A stretch of 64,000 nucleotides of DNA from the NCBI GenBank assembly GCA_005656395.1, contig SRSI01000019.1, positions 372,001 through 436,000 of the forward strand, in the 5' to 3' direction. This stretch comes from Strongyloides papillosus. Its lineage: Eukaryota > Nematoda > Chromadorea > Rhabditida > Strongyloididae. Shown here one piece after another: positions 1-11,251 of this stretch. How positions within the stretch are numbered: position 1 is the stretch's first letter; each line of letters begins with the position of its first letter. Under the pieces are notes generated by a model. The model did not search any database. It was given only the letters and a program-made list of their open reading frames with translations, and was not told the DNA's origin. The translations under genes were made by a program, and so were the position numbers.

Positions 1-1449
1 ATTATAATAATTTAAGAATTAATATTCCAATGCATATTCCATATTTTTTCTTTTTTTTCTTACTTTTAATGATTCTGAGATAAATTCTTGAGGTATATCA
101 TCGAAAGTATATTTTATATGAGCACTTTGAATATCATTAACCATACAAGTACACATTGTGCCATCATTTTAATATTCTATCGAAGTCTATTTTTGAAACT
201 CTTAAATTGTAGATCATGATTTGCTTCTACATACGTTTAAAATATTTTTAAGTTAGTGGCGGTATTAATGCATATAGTGGCGGACAAAATGTACATCAGT
301 AATTAAAGAATTATTTAAATAAGCTTCTATTTTTCTAGTATACTATTTTTATTTTAGAATATAAGTTGTTTTCTACAATCCATTTTAAAATAATGATTAA
401 AATTTAATTCTATGTAAAATTACAAAAACTTTTATAAAAAACATTTTTAACATATTACAGTACATTTTTTTAAATATTTTTCAATAGTTTAAATTATTAT
501 AAATTGTATTTTATGAAATTTTCACATTTGATACTCTAAATTTTTTTTATAATGTCTTTTAAAAATCATCTTTAAAAATCAAACTCATAAAAAGTTATAA
601 AATAATATGGATTTTTATTTCTAGTCAAAAAATAACTTTTACATATTTTAATTTAAAATAAGAACGAATACTAAAATAATATTTTTAAATAATAATACTT
701 TGTGTGAGTAAATAATTACTGCTTTTCTTTATTATTGTTGCGAAATTTTTAAACTTTTTGTCGTTAATAGATTGTTTAAAATAATGATTTTTATTAAAAC
801 ATCAATAATTTGACACGAAATTGACTTTTAATAGCATATTTTATAAAATAAAAAAACAAGTTAAAATCTAAATGAGCATAATGTCATAAAAAATATCAAA
901 ATTAAAAAAAGTCACATTAATTTAAAAAGTTAAACATATATCTTTGTAAAAAACGGCAAAATGTATGCGACAACCCAATATTTTGTGTTGTTTAAAAATT
1001 TTTGCTATTGCTTGATAATTTTAAAATTTGAATAATATTTAATTTTTTAAAATGGTGGGACATTTTTTGCATTTTAGATAGATTTGTCAAAATTTGTTCT
1101 TTTTTTTCTGTATGTACTGTTAATAAATAAAAAAATCTACGTCATTTCACGAATAACGTGAAAAACATAAAGACTGAAAGAATTTGGCAGCTTATAATTA
1201 ATATAAAGGATTTTTAAAATTTTATGAATATAAATTTAAGACATAAATGATTTATTTAAAAGTACAATCTATTGATTTATAAAAATCTTTAGTCAATTAA
1301 ATTAAGATGTGTAATCATTTTTTCCATGATTTTACTAAAAAATTATTTTCTTAACATTATGATCCTGTCATAATATTATGTTATCTTTTTTTAAAAAAAA
1401 TTATTTAGTTCTTTTAAAATTTTTTGAACCGATTAACATAAATCATCCT
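1..1449. other. AT-rich flank without a recognisable gene
   Basis: This stretch is strongly AT-rich, with many stops in all frames. I see no open frame with protein-like composition and no RNA gene. It lies downstream of the first small secreted protein gene, so part of it may be that gene's 3' flank. Confidence 0.6.
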
Positions 1450-2061
1450 TTAAAAATGTTTACGTCTCAACAACCAATTTAATTCTTTAAAGACACCCAT
1501 TTTTGCTAGAAATAAAAGAAAATTTAATTTATAAAAAGTTCATTTCATACCCTTTCCATTTGCCTCTTTATAATCTTTCCAAGTAATTGGTCTTTGAGTC
1601 GTTTCTAAAAAAAATTTTCAAAAATTATTTTGCGAATAAAAGTTGTTACCTGATTTTGGGAAATCGGAAGTAAGAAATACATTATATAAATGAGGTACTA
1701 CCTCAACGGTTACGTCATTTCCTAAACCAACATCTGGCAATCTTTTAACAAACTTTTCCTTAAAATTTAGTTTAAAATCAATAATAATTTAGCTTACAAT
1801 TGTTTTTTTATTAAGTTTTTTTATTGCTTCATTTTCATGTTGAATTTGATTCCAATCAGTATCACGTGGACCAAGACCAATGTCGTAATTAATTTTATCA
1901 ACAGGGTCAATAGATGAAAGAAACAGTTTTTGGTAATCATCTTCTTCTGGAGCCAAATAAACAACACATGGTTTACCTATACGATCGGTACAATTGGTCT
2001 TGTATCCAAAAGAAAAACTAACAAGAATGCCAATAAAAATAAATAAATTGAAAGAATTCAT
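1450..2061 (-). CDS. Small secreted cysteine protein, divergent copy 1
   Basis: I do not recognise this family and assign no function. The start is the ATG at 2061-2059, because that methionine begins the same MNS-type signal peptide as in the five paralogues; an upstream ATG at 2109 would put 16 residues ahead of it. Exon 1 encodes a signal peptide, two cysteines (TNC, KPC) and a family core containing an EED..KLF segment, and ends at a GTAAGC donor just after 1792. Introns of about 40 to 46 bases lead to exon 2 (FVKRLPDVGLGND region) and exon 3, and possibly to a fourth exon that would end at 1450. If the last intron is not used, the frame stops at 1540. The C-terminus is longer than, and different from, the other copies. 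It is the most diverged member and lies outside the 1.8 kb array. Confidence 0.7.
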
Positions 2062-2093
2062 GACTTTTAACATATATAAATTAACTTCAGCAT

Positions 2094-2103
2094 GATTTAT
2101 ATA
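2094..2103 (-). promoter_or_regulatory. TATA-like box of copy 1
   Basis: The minus strand reads TATATAAATC 33 bases upstream of the ATG at 2061. The same ten bases occur 35 bases upstream of the ATG in the five other copies, which supports a core promoter role and implies a very short 5' leader. Confidence 0.6.
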
Positions 2104-2840
2104 CTCCAAACAACATACTTTTTTAAAAAAATTATAGAAACATTTATTATCAGATTAAATATTTAAATCTATATAATCTTTATACTAATCAGTAGTACAT
2201 ATTAATCACTATAATTTTCTAAAAGAAAAAAATAAACTTTGTTTAACCAATTATACATGTCTTTTAAATATTACAATGCAATATTTAAATATTCTTTTAT
2301 TTTTTAGTCATAAAAATATATCTGTTTAAATTGAAATAAATAAATATTTCTGCGTGTTGGTAATATTAGATTGTAACATAAGTTCTGTCGTTTATTTTGC
2401 AGTCATTTTAATATCATCAAAAATATGATTACAAGTAGTGGAAATTAAGCTATAATATAAATTTTATAGCATCACTTCTTAACTTTATTTTTTTGTATAA
2501 TCACAATTTGATATACTATCTATGCTATTTTTTTTGCTAAAACATACATGAAGCTAAGAGTGATTTTAGATACTGAATTTCTACGAACTTCAGCCATGAC
2601 ATAACGTAACTGAAGCTTCTAGAAATTTATATAAAGCATTGTAAGAAGATGTAGTAGATGTTAGAACAGTGAAAAATGTTACTCAAAGTTTTGAGACAAA
2701 GAAATGAATCATGAAGATGAACATTCATTTGTAGAGCTTATAATTCTAATAGATATTTTTTTGAAATTCTTTCACATGCAAACTACTTTTTACGACCTCT
2801 AATGTAATATGCTGTTGATATTAAATAAGCGAATTTATTA

Positions 2841-2870
2841 GGTTGTTACATATGAAATGACTGTTTTTTA
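2841..2870 (+). repeat. Mariner terminal inverted repeat (left)
   Basis: It begins GGTTGTTACATATGAA and matches the reverse complement of 4092-4121 at 29 of 30 positions. The mismatch is A here where the other end has G. Confidence 0.95.
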
Positions 2871-2914
2871 CCCTAATTTTTAAATACGCATAACTTTACT
2901 AAAAATTAATATTT

Positions 2915-3937
2915 TTATTTAAAATAAGAACCATTAGAATCTACACATTGTTGCCAACGAGATACAAGCTTATTTATTCCATTTGCATAGAAATCCGGGG
3001 TTCTAAATTCAATGAAAGCTTCAAAGGCAGTTTTTATGTCCTCATCGTTTCTGAAGATTTTCTCCGTTAAGAAGTTGTCGAGATGTTTGGAAAAGTGGAA
3101 ATCTGTTGGAGCAAGGTCAGGTAAATATGCGGGATGAGGCAGTGTTTCATACCCTAATTCGTTCAATTTCTGGAGGGTCTTCTTTGAAACATGAGGTTTT
3201 ACGTTATCATGGAGGAGAATTGGCCCTTTTCTATTGACTAAAGCAGACATTTTTTGAGACAATTTTTGATTCATTTCTTCAAGCACTTGACAATAGGATT
3301 CCGAATTAGTAGTTTCTCCAGGTTTCATGAACTTATAATGAATGACTCCTACAGCAGACCACCAAACAGTTACCATAACCTTCTTTGGGGTCAATTTGGG
3401 TTTTGGAAAGTGTTTTGGAGCTTCATTTTTGTCCAACCATTGTCCAGTTCTTTTACGATTGTCGTACAGAATTCACTTTTCGTCACAAGTTATAAGACGA
3501 CTTAGAAATGGGTCATTTTTATTCCTTAAAATGAGGGAAGAACAAACTTCAAAACGACACATTTTTTGATAGTCGTTTAATTCATAAGGCACCCATTTGT
3601 CAAGCTTTTTCGTCTTTTCTATCTCTTTTAAGTGACGGAAAATTGTTGTTGTAGATACATTTAAGTCTTCTGCAAGACTCCTGACAGTTGCACGTGGATT
3701 GGCTTCAAAAGCTTCCCGTAATTCATCGTTATCAATCACGGTCTCAGGTCTCCCATGCTCTTCATTTCCGAGGTCTTCACTGCCTTCTTTGAATTTTCTA
3801 AATTATCTTTGTACAGTAGAAACAGAGACAAGATCTTCTCCGAAAGATTCATTAATTTGTTGAGTTGTTTTTGCAGCATTAGTACCGCGTTTGGACTCAT
3901 AAAGCATAATAGCACGAATATCACGTTTAGAAAGCAT
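2915..3937 (-). pseudogene. Mariner transposase with two nonsense codons
   Basis: One continuous frame of 341 codons runs from the ATG at 3937-3935 to the TAA at 2915. Two in-frame stops break it: TAA at 3805-3803, after TVQR and before FRKF, where the family has Trp; and TGA at 3475-3473, directly after CDEK, where the family also has Trp. No frameshift is needed. All three catalytic aspartates are present: Asp152 in TCDEK, Asp244 in LLHDN and Asp279 in LAPTD, with 34 residues between the second and third. The helix-turn-helix half lies within residues 1-110. Both lesions are substitutions at Trp codons, unlike the run-length changes seen in the host genes further right. Confidence 0.92.
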
Positions 3938-4091
3938 AGTTTGTTTTTGAAATAATTTGAAGATAAATAGAACTCATGGCAACAATATATATATCATCGT
4001 GTAGAGGAGATTTAGGAGAATCTAACAGTTTGTTTAATTATACCAAAACATAACAAATCGTTTAAGAAAAGGCGCGCCAAACAACGCGCAT

Positions 4092-4121
4092 TAAAAAACA
4101 GTCACTTCATATGTAACAACC
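4092..4121 (-). repeat. Mariner terminal inverted repeat (right)
   Basis: This is the partner of 2841-2870, followed immediately by the TA target duplication at 4122-4123. Confidence 0.95.
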
Positions 4122-4453
4122 TAATATAATAAATGAGAAGATGTGAAAAAAGATGAAAAAGTTATTCTTCAGTATGACCATGCTTGACATTGAAGACTAG
4201 AAAAAAACTTTGATGAGTTAGTTTATGAAGTTCTCTCTTACGTAACATACTCGTCAGATTTTTCTCCATCTAACTACTACCCATTTTAATCTTTACATAA
4301 TTTTTGTAATTTTAGAAGCTTCAATAAAGATAATAAAATAAACAGTCATTGTTCTAGAATCTTCATTAAAAATGTTAAGAGATTCCCTATATCTGGTATT
4401 AATAAAGTGCCTACTAAATGAAGACAACTTCTAGGTAGTAACACATTATATAT

Positions 4454-5382
4454 TACAAATTAAAAAATCTCATTAAAATTACAGCGGTTATAAGTTTCTT
4501 TAAAAAATAGCAAAACTTATGCGAGAAACTTGTATCAATCCTTTCATGCAGAAGATTTTTTATTTGTATTACGCACACTTATGTGTGTAATTTAGAAATA
4601 ATTATTTTAAAAATAATAAATTACTAACGAGATTTGGTATTAACTATTTTAATGAAAAAATTAATTAATTAAAATTAATCATTTTTTAACAACTGATGAA
4701 TATATTCCATATTCTGCGATAAAAATAAAAAATTAATTTAATAAAGTTTGGTATAGTTTAAAAAAAACTCTAATAGATATTTCTATAAGATAAAAAAAGA
4801 TTAATTGCAAATATTTCACGGTGCCAGAATTTCCATTATACAACCGAAATTTTGTTCACTACGCGTAAACGCGTCATCTGGTCGTAAAAATGTTAAGAAT
4901 AAGATACTGGAGGCATTTAAAAATGTAAAAGAAGAAAAGATGATGCTGCAGAGAGTCTCATGAAATTATAAAAGAAGGCTAACACTGAGTTCGGTAAAGG
5001 ACGGTAGTCACTTTGAGATGGATTCAAAGATTTTTTTAAATAAATTTAATTAGTAAAATTTTTATTAAAAAAAGACATTTTTTTAAAAATTAATTTATTA
5101 ACAAAAAGCAAATTTATTGTATAAATTATGATTTGGAACAAATTTTCCACTAGTTTACTTTCAATTAAAAAAACTAAAATTTTTTTAAAAAAAAGCAAAT
5201 TTATTAAAATTTAAAAGCGATACCATAAACTTTAAAATCCCGTAGGATTAAATTATGAAATAAATATTATATATTGATCTGTGAAAATAATTAAAACATG
5301 ATAAATTAAATTTTTAATCAATTTTTAGTTCTTGATTGCCATAATAAACTTTTTCTTCAACATTATAAAATATATGTCATGA
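4454..5382. other. Intergenic stretch with a less AT-rich patch
   Basis: Most of this is plain AT-rich DNA. About 4820-5030 is clearly richer in G and C than its surroundings and contains short open pieces in two frames (for example ILEAFKNVKEEK, then KDDAAESLMKL in another frame) separated by stops. It could be a decayed coding fragment or repeat relic; I cannot identify it. Confidence 0.4.
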
Positions 5383-5795
5383 TTATTTTTTTACTTTATT
5401 TGAACGACTACTATGTCTATTATTATAAGGTACTACTAAAACTTTTTTACCGCGTTTATAAGGTTCCTTTCTTATTTTACGGAAAAATTTTTCCTATAAA
5501 ATGAATTTTAATTCATAATAATAATTTGACATACCATTGATTTTTTAGAAACATTTTTTTCAATTAATTTATTTTGTTTTTTAATTTTATCTGGGTCAGT
5601 TTCACCGAAATCAAGACTAATAAGCTTTTTTCTTTCTGAATTTTCTAAAGTTTTAAGAAATAATTCGTAAGCTGGTTCACCTGCTTTCAAATAAACTTTA
5701 CATGATGTTGTTTTATTCTTTTTGCAATTGGTCAAAAATTCATACGAAATATTTATAAGAATACCAAGTAAAATAGCTATACTTAAAGAGTTCAT
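5383..5795 (-). CDS. Small secreted protein, copy 2
   Basis: Unrecognised family. Exon 1 (5795-5535, 87 codons) encodes the signal peptide MNSLSIAILLGILINIS, then the core with two cysteines (TNC and TSC), the AGEPAYELFL motif and a GETD motif. A 41-base GT/AG intron leads to exon 2 (5493-5383, 37 codons), which is lysine- and arginine-rich and lacks the two C-terminal cysteines present in copies 3 and 5. Both exons are whole codons, so the splice is phase 0. The protein is about 123 residues, presumably secreted. The basic tail and missing cysteines make it the oddest member of the array proper. Confidence 0.82.
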
Positions 5796-5829
5796 GATTT
5801 TTAAAATATATAAGAGTTGTCATCAAAAA

Positions 5830-5839
5830 GATTTATATA
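5830..5839 (-). promoter_or_regulatory. TATA-like box of copy 2
   Basis: The minus strand reads TATATAAATC 35 bases upstream of the ATG, as in the other array members. Confidence 0.6.
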
Positions 5840-7193
5840 CCCCTAATATGATTTCTAAAAAAGCACTTAAGTTCAATTAAATATTTAAATTTATGCATTG
5901 ATCACACTAATCAAACAGTGTCTTTTAATTGTTTTCACTTTTAACTTTGAAAAAAATTGAAAAAAACTTTAATTAATCAATTAAATATTATTTTTAAATA
6001 TTACCTAGAATATTTAAATATTTTTTTTACTTTTTTAGCCATAAATGAACATCTGTTTAAATTTGAAGAAAATAATTACCTTTGATCAATAAATAACATT
6101 AAAGCGTTATATGATATATAATTTATTTGAATGTTTACCCTTTAAACAATTGAACCTTGTTTAATTTTGCTGAAAATTATCATTCAACTTTGGAAAAAAA
6201 ATTTTTGCAAAAGTATTTAAGTTACATTATTATGTACTAAACCAAAATTGCAAAAGTTCGATAAAGGTAAGAATTATTTATTCGAAAGTTCGTGATATAT
6301 TATTTATCCCAAGAAACTTTAGAAAAGTATTAATTATAATTATTGACAAATTTTATAAATCAAACAATATATTGATAATATTTACTTGTAAAGTTTTGCT
6401 GATCTTGTAAACTTAAATATCGATCGTAGTTTACAAAAATTTCACTCCAAACATATGCTAAAAAATCAATAGAAAGTAATTTAAAAAATAATACATAAGT
6501 AATCTTTACAGATATTATAAATATATAAATAAAAAAAGAACTAAAGAAAATCTAGCGAACTCAATAGAAATTTAGATAGATCAGTTGTTTCAATTAATAT
6601 TTTAAGCATTAAGGCTTTGTTGAATATATTTCATTTAACAGGTTTCTATAAACTCAATTCAACATATATCTTAGGGATATTAGGTATACATCGTCGTAAA
6701 TTATTCACTGCAGATTTCTTAGCAGCTATTTTTCTCCAAAATTTTTTATCAACAATCATCAAATAAGTATGCGTATATACATTTGTAGTAAACGAATTAA
6801 GAGTTAAAAAACTTCATAATGTATTACATAAAATAATGTAAATTATAAGATGAGTCTAAATTATATATATAAAATTATGGGGTACTAGAAAAGCTATAAT
6901 AAATTAAACACATAAGGTTTCTTATGGAATATTTATAGATACGAAGACATCTATACTGTTTCTTCATTTAATGTGCAAGAGGGAATCACGTTGGGAGCTT
7001 ATAATTAATAAACATTTTTAAAATCTTATCGTTATTGTTTTAAAATACTATTTAATTATCAAGAAAATACAATCTATAAATTTATGAGAATTATTTAATC
7101 ATGATAAATTAAATATATAGTCAATTTTTAGTTCTTGATTAGCATAATAAAGTATTTCTTTAGCATTATGATATATATCTTAGTATTGCCTTC

Positions 7194-7598
7194 TTACTTG
7201 TAGTAGCGACAATTTCCACTACTATTGCATGGTGTTATCTCAACTTTACTACCAGGTTTATAATAAACATTGTTCAATTTAGAGAAAAAAGTTTTCTATA
7301 AAATAAATTTTAAATAGATAATAGTAATTTGATTTACCTTTGATTCTTCAGAAACATATTTTTCAATTAAAGCATTTTCTTTATTAATTAAATCTTGGTC
7401 AGTTTCGCCTGTTAAAAGACCAATACCATGCGATGTTTCTGAATCTTTTAAAGAATCAAGAAACAATTTGTAAGCTGGTTCACCTGGCATCAAAATAATA
7501 GTACATCGTATTGTTGTTTTTTCAAAACAATTGTGCTTATATCCATAAGAAATATTTATAAGAACGCCAACTAAAATAGCTATACTTAAAGAATTCAT
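7194..7598 (-). CDS. Small secreted protein, copy 3
   Basis: Unrecognised family. Exon 1 (7598-7338, 87 codons) has a signal peptide (MNSLSIAILVGVLINIS), cysteines in HNC and IRC, the motif MPGEPAYKLFL, and GETDQDLI before the donor. The intron is 42 bases. Exon 2 (7295-7194, 34 codons) has VYYKPGSKVEITPC and a fourth cysteine in GNC near the end. Four cysteines in a mature protein of about 100 residues suggest two disulphides. It is closest to copy 5, 3.6 kb to the right. The frame is open and both splice sites are canonical, so the gene looks functional. Confidence 0.85.
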
Positions 7599-7632
7599 GA
7601 TTTTTGAAATATATAAAAGTTAACTTCAGAAT

Positions 7633-7642
7633 GATTTATATA
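7633..7642 (-). promoter_or_regulatory. TATA-like box of copy 3
   Basis: TATATAAATC on the minus strand, 35 bases upstream of the ATG. Confidence 0.6.
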
Positions 7643-8985
7643 TCCCTAATAATATGCCTAAAAAACATTTAATTTAAATTCAAATATTTAAATTTATGCA
7701 TTGATCAAATAGCATCTTTTAATTATTTTCAAATTTAACCATGAAAAAAATTGAAAATAAACTTTGATCAACCAATTATATATTGTTTTTAAGTATTACT
7801 GTAGAATATTTAAATATTTCACTTATTTTTTTGTCATAAAAATATGTCTATTCAAATTTAAAGATAATAATTATCTTTGATTAATAGATAATATTTAAGT
7901 ATTTTATGAAACATAGTTTATTTAAAATTTTTCCTTGTAAACAATTGTAATTTGTTTAATTTTTACTGAAAATTATCTCTAAACTTTGACAATAATATTA
8001 TTAAATAATTTCAGTCGCAAAAATCAAGTAAAATATTCTGTGTACTAAAAAAAATTTGTAAAAGTTCATTAAATTTATTTATTATTTATTCAAATCTTTT
8101 CAATATATTATTTATCTAAACAAGCTTTAGGAAAATATTAATTATAATTATTGAAGAATTCTATAAAACATGCAATAATTAAATAATATATACATGAAAA
8201 TTTTTTTTGTACTTGCAAACTTAAGTATCAGTTGTAGTTCACAAAACTTTATTGTGTACATGCTGTCAAAAATCTTTGGAAGATAATTTGAAAGATTATA
8301 CACTAGTAAGTTTTAAAGAAGTAAAAAATATGTAGATATAGAAGAAAAAAAAGGAAATTTAGGTTTTTCAATAAAAATTTAAAGATATCAGTTGTTTCAA
8401 TAAATGTATTTAAGCAGTAAGGGATTTCTGAATAGACTTTAATAAACATATCCCGAAAAAGCTCAATTCAACATGGATATTAGAAACATTGAATATTCAT
8501 CGTCATAAATTCTTTACTGCATACTCATTAACAGATATTTTTCACTAAAATAATTTATTAAAGATTATCAAACAATTATGTGCAGATATATTTGCGTTAA
8601 AGAATAAAGAGTTACAAACTTTATAATATATTACATAAAACAATTTTTATTTCTAGACGAGTCTAGATTATTTATGAAATTATGAAGTAATAGAAAAATT
8701 ATAATAACTAAAACATTTGAAGTTTCTTATGGAATACTTGTAGAAATAGACACATCTTTACTGTTCTTTCATTTAATACACAAAGAAAAAGCAAGTTGGA
8801 GCTAAAAATTACTATAAGAAATTTTTAAAATTTTATTGTTATTGATTTAAAATATGATTGAATTATTAAAAAATACAATCTTTAGATTTATGAAAATTAT
8901 TTAATCATAACAAATTAAATATTTAGTCAATTTTTAGTTCTTGATTGAAACAATAAATTTTTACTTCAACATTATGATGTATATC

Positions 8986-9405
8986 TTAGTACTCTCTGTT
9001 TAAATTGTTGGAGCTACTACTCATTCTACTAGAATAAGGTAATATTTCAATGTTAATACCAGGTCTATAAGAAACATCTTTCAATCTGAGAATAAATTTT
9101 TTCTATAAAATGGATTTCAATTTGATAATAGTGATTCGACTTACCTTTGATTCTTCAGAGACATATTTTTGAATTAATTGGTTTTCTTCGTCAATTAAAC
9201 ATGATTCAGTTTCACCTGAACAGAGACCAATACCAAACCTTATTTCTGAATAGTCTAAAGAATTGAGAAATAATCTGTAAGCTGCTTCACCCGGTTTCAA
9301 CCAAACAGTACATGGTCCTGTTACATCCTTAGTGCAATTGTGCAAATATTCATGCGAAATATTTATAAGAATGCCAACTAAAATAGCTATACTTAAAGAA
9401 TTCAT
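8986..9405 (-). CDS. Small secreted protein, copy 4
   Basis: Unrecognised family. Exon 1 is 9405-9145 (87 codons) and exon 2 is 9102-8986 (39 codons), separated by a 42-base intron in phase 0. The signal peptide is followed by HNC and GPC cysteines, KPGEAAYRLFL and a GETE motif, with two extra cysteines around it (LCSGETESC). Exon 2 has YRPGINIEILPY, then a serine-rich tail in place of the cysteine pair of copies 3 and 5. It is almost identical to copy 6 in exons and flanks, which implies recent duplication or gene conversion. The predicted protein has 125 residues. Confidence 0.85.
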
Positions 9406-9439
9406 GATTTTTAAAATATATAAAAGTTAACTTCTGAAT

Positions 9440-9449
9440 GATTTATATA
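9440..9449 (-). promoter_or_regulatory. TATA-like box of copy 4
   Basis: TATATAAATC on the minus strand, 35 bases upstream of the ATG. Confidence 0.6.
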
Positions 9450-10787
9450 TCCCTAATAATATATCTAAAAAAAAGCATTTAATTACAATTCAAATATTTA
9501 AATTTTATCATTTATCAAACTAGTCAAATAGTATCATTAAATCATTTCAAATTTAACCATTAAAAAAAATTGAAAATAAACTTTGATCAATCAATTACAT
9601 AATTTTTTTAAATATTATTGTAGAATATATAAATATTTCAATTATTTCTTTAGTCATAAAATTATATCTATTCAAATTCCATAAAAACATTTATATTTGA
9701 TCAACGGATAATATTAAAGTATTATATGATATATTTTTTGTTAGAAAGTTATCTCTGTAAACAATTGAACTTTGTTTAATTTTTAATGAAAATTAACTTT
9801 CAACTTCGACAAAATTATATAAAAATAATTTATGTACTTATGATCAAGTAAAACATTAAATGTACTAAAGAAAAATTGTAAAAATTTCTTTTCAAAGGCA
9901 ATAAATTTTAATTCAAAACTTTCTAAAACATTATTTTATCTAGTAAAATTAAAAAAAAATTAGTTATAATTATTGAGAAATTCTATAATTGTACAATGAT
10001 TTGATAGTATATACATGTGAAGTTTTGTTGTACTTTTAAACTTAACTGTCGTATATAGTTTCCAAAAACTTTACTGTATACAAATGTTTAAAAATCTTTC
10101 AAAACTAGTTTGAAAAGTCACAGAATAGTAATTTTTAAAAAGTTCAAATAGTGTAAATTGAAAAGGAATCAAATTGATTCAAAAGAAATTTATAGAGATA
10201 ATTGTTTGAATGAATATGTTCAAGCGTTAAGGTTTTTGTGAATAGATTTCAAATCAACACGTTCCGAGAAGCTCAACACAACATAAATTTTAAAAAAATT
10301 TACTATTCATCGTCATAAATTCTTACTTACAGATTCCTTAACACATATTTTCCTCCAAAATTTTTTATCAAAGGTTATCAAATAACCATGTGGAGATACA
10401 TTTGCGTTAAACAAATTAAGAGTTAAAAAACTTCATAATGTATTAAATAAACCAATTTAAATTATGGGACGTATCTAAATTATATATGAAATTTTCAAGT
10501 ACTAGAGAAGTTATTATAATTGAAAACATAAAGTTTTATATGGAATACTTGTAGATACGAAGACATCTATACTGTTCCTTCTTTTAATACACAAAGAGAG
10601 AATCATGTTGGAGCTTACAATAAATATAAAAAATTTTTAATTTTTTATTAATTTAAAATACGATTGAATTATCAAGAAGATACAATCTATAAGTCTATGG
10701 AAATTATTTAATCGCGATAAATTAAATTTATTATCCATTTTATGTTCTTGATTAGCATAGTATTTTTTTAACATTATAGTATGCATC

Positions 10788-11207
10788 TTAATATCGTCTT
10801 TTTGCGTTGTTGAAATAACAATTAGTTTCACCATTACAAGGTATTATTTCAACTTTACTATCAGGTTTATAATAAACATTGCTCAATTTAGAGAAGAAGT
10901 TTTTCTATAAAATAAATTTTAAATTGATAGTAGTAATTCGACTTACTATTGAATCTCTAGAAACACTTTCTTTAATTAATTTATTTGCTTTATCTATTAA
11001 ATCCTGGTCAGTTTCACCTGTTAGAAGAAAATCAAAACGTGATCTTTCTAAATCTTTCAAAGTATCAAGAAATAACTTGTAAGCTGCTTCACCTGGCATC
11101 AAACGAACAGTACATGGTATTGTTGTAGTTGCAAAACAATTATGCGAAAGTCCATACGAAATGTTTATAATAACACCAATTAAAATAGCTATACTTAAAG
11201 AATTCAT
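10788..11207 (-). CDS. Small secreted protein, copy 5
   Basis: Unrecognised family. Exon 1 is 11207-10947 (87 codons) and exon 2 is 10904-10788 (39 codons), with a 42-base phase 0 intron. It has a signal peptide, then HNC and IPC cysteines, MPGEAAYKLFL, GETDQDLI and, in exon 2, VYYKPDSKVEIIPC with a last cysteine in TNC and a short basic end (AKRRY). The cysteine pattern matches copy 3, its nearest relative. No break is visible. Confidence 0.85.
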
Positions 11208-11241
11208 GATTTTGAAAATATATAAAATATGATTTCAGAAA

Positions 11242-11251
11242 GATTTATATA
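11242..11251 (-). promoter_or_regulatory. TATA-like box of copy 5
   Basis: TATATAAATC on the minus strand, 35 bases upstream of the ATG. Confidence 0.6.

Larger units (their letters stand above)
2841..4121 (-). mobile_element. Mariner (DD34D) transposon, 1281 bp
   Basis: The element is bounded by 30-base inverted repeats (2841-2870 and 4092-4121) with one mismatch. It is flanked on both sides by TA (2839-2840 and 4122-4123), the target duplication expected for Tc1/mariner elements. It carries one full-length transposase frame on the minus strand. The length, terminal repeats and D-34-D catalytic spacing are those of a classic mariner. The nearly identical ends suggest a recent insertion, although the transposase has two nonsense codons, so mobility would need a transposase from elsewhere. 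Confidence 0.95.
2541..4453 (+). pseudogene. Relic of an old mariner transposase, split by a younger mariner
   Basis: On the plus strand, both sides of the young mariner carry decayed mariner-like transposase sequence. The left part, from about 2609, reads like the first helix-turn-helix region (RNLYKAL, a stop, then EDVVDVRTVK). The right part, from 4212, reads DELVYEVLSY, then a Y-S-S-D-F-S-P-S-N segment, matching the family's LPHP.YSPDL.P.D block with the third catalytic Asp replaced by Asn. It then gives SGINKVP (about 4392-4412) and QLLGSN (about 4425), matching the family's conserved C-terminus. There are several in-frame stops and frame changes, and the middle of the protein is missing. 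I could not find its terminal repeats. The identity rests on motif order and spacing only. Confidence 0.6.

Noticed and set aside
3254..3955. Plus-strand open frames inside the young mariner
   Set aside because: They are antisense shadows of the transposase frame, with no family-like translation.
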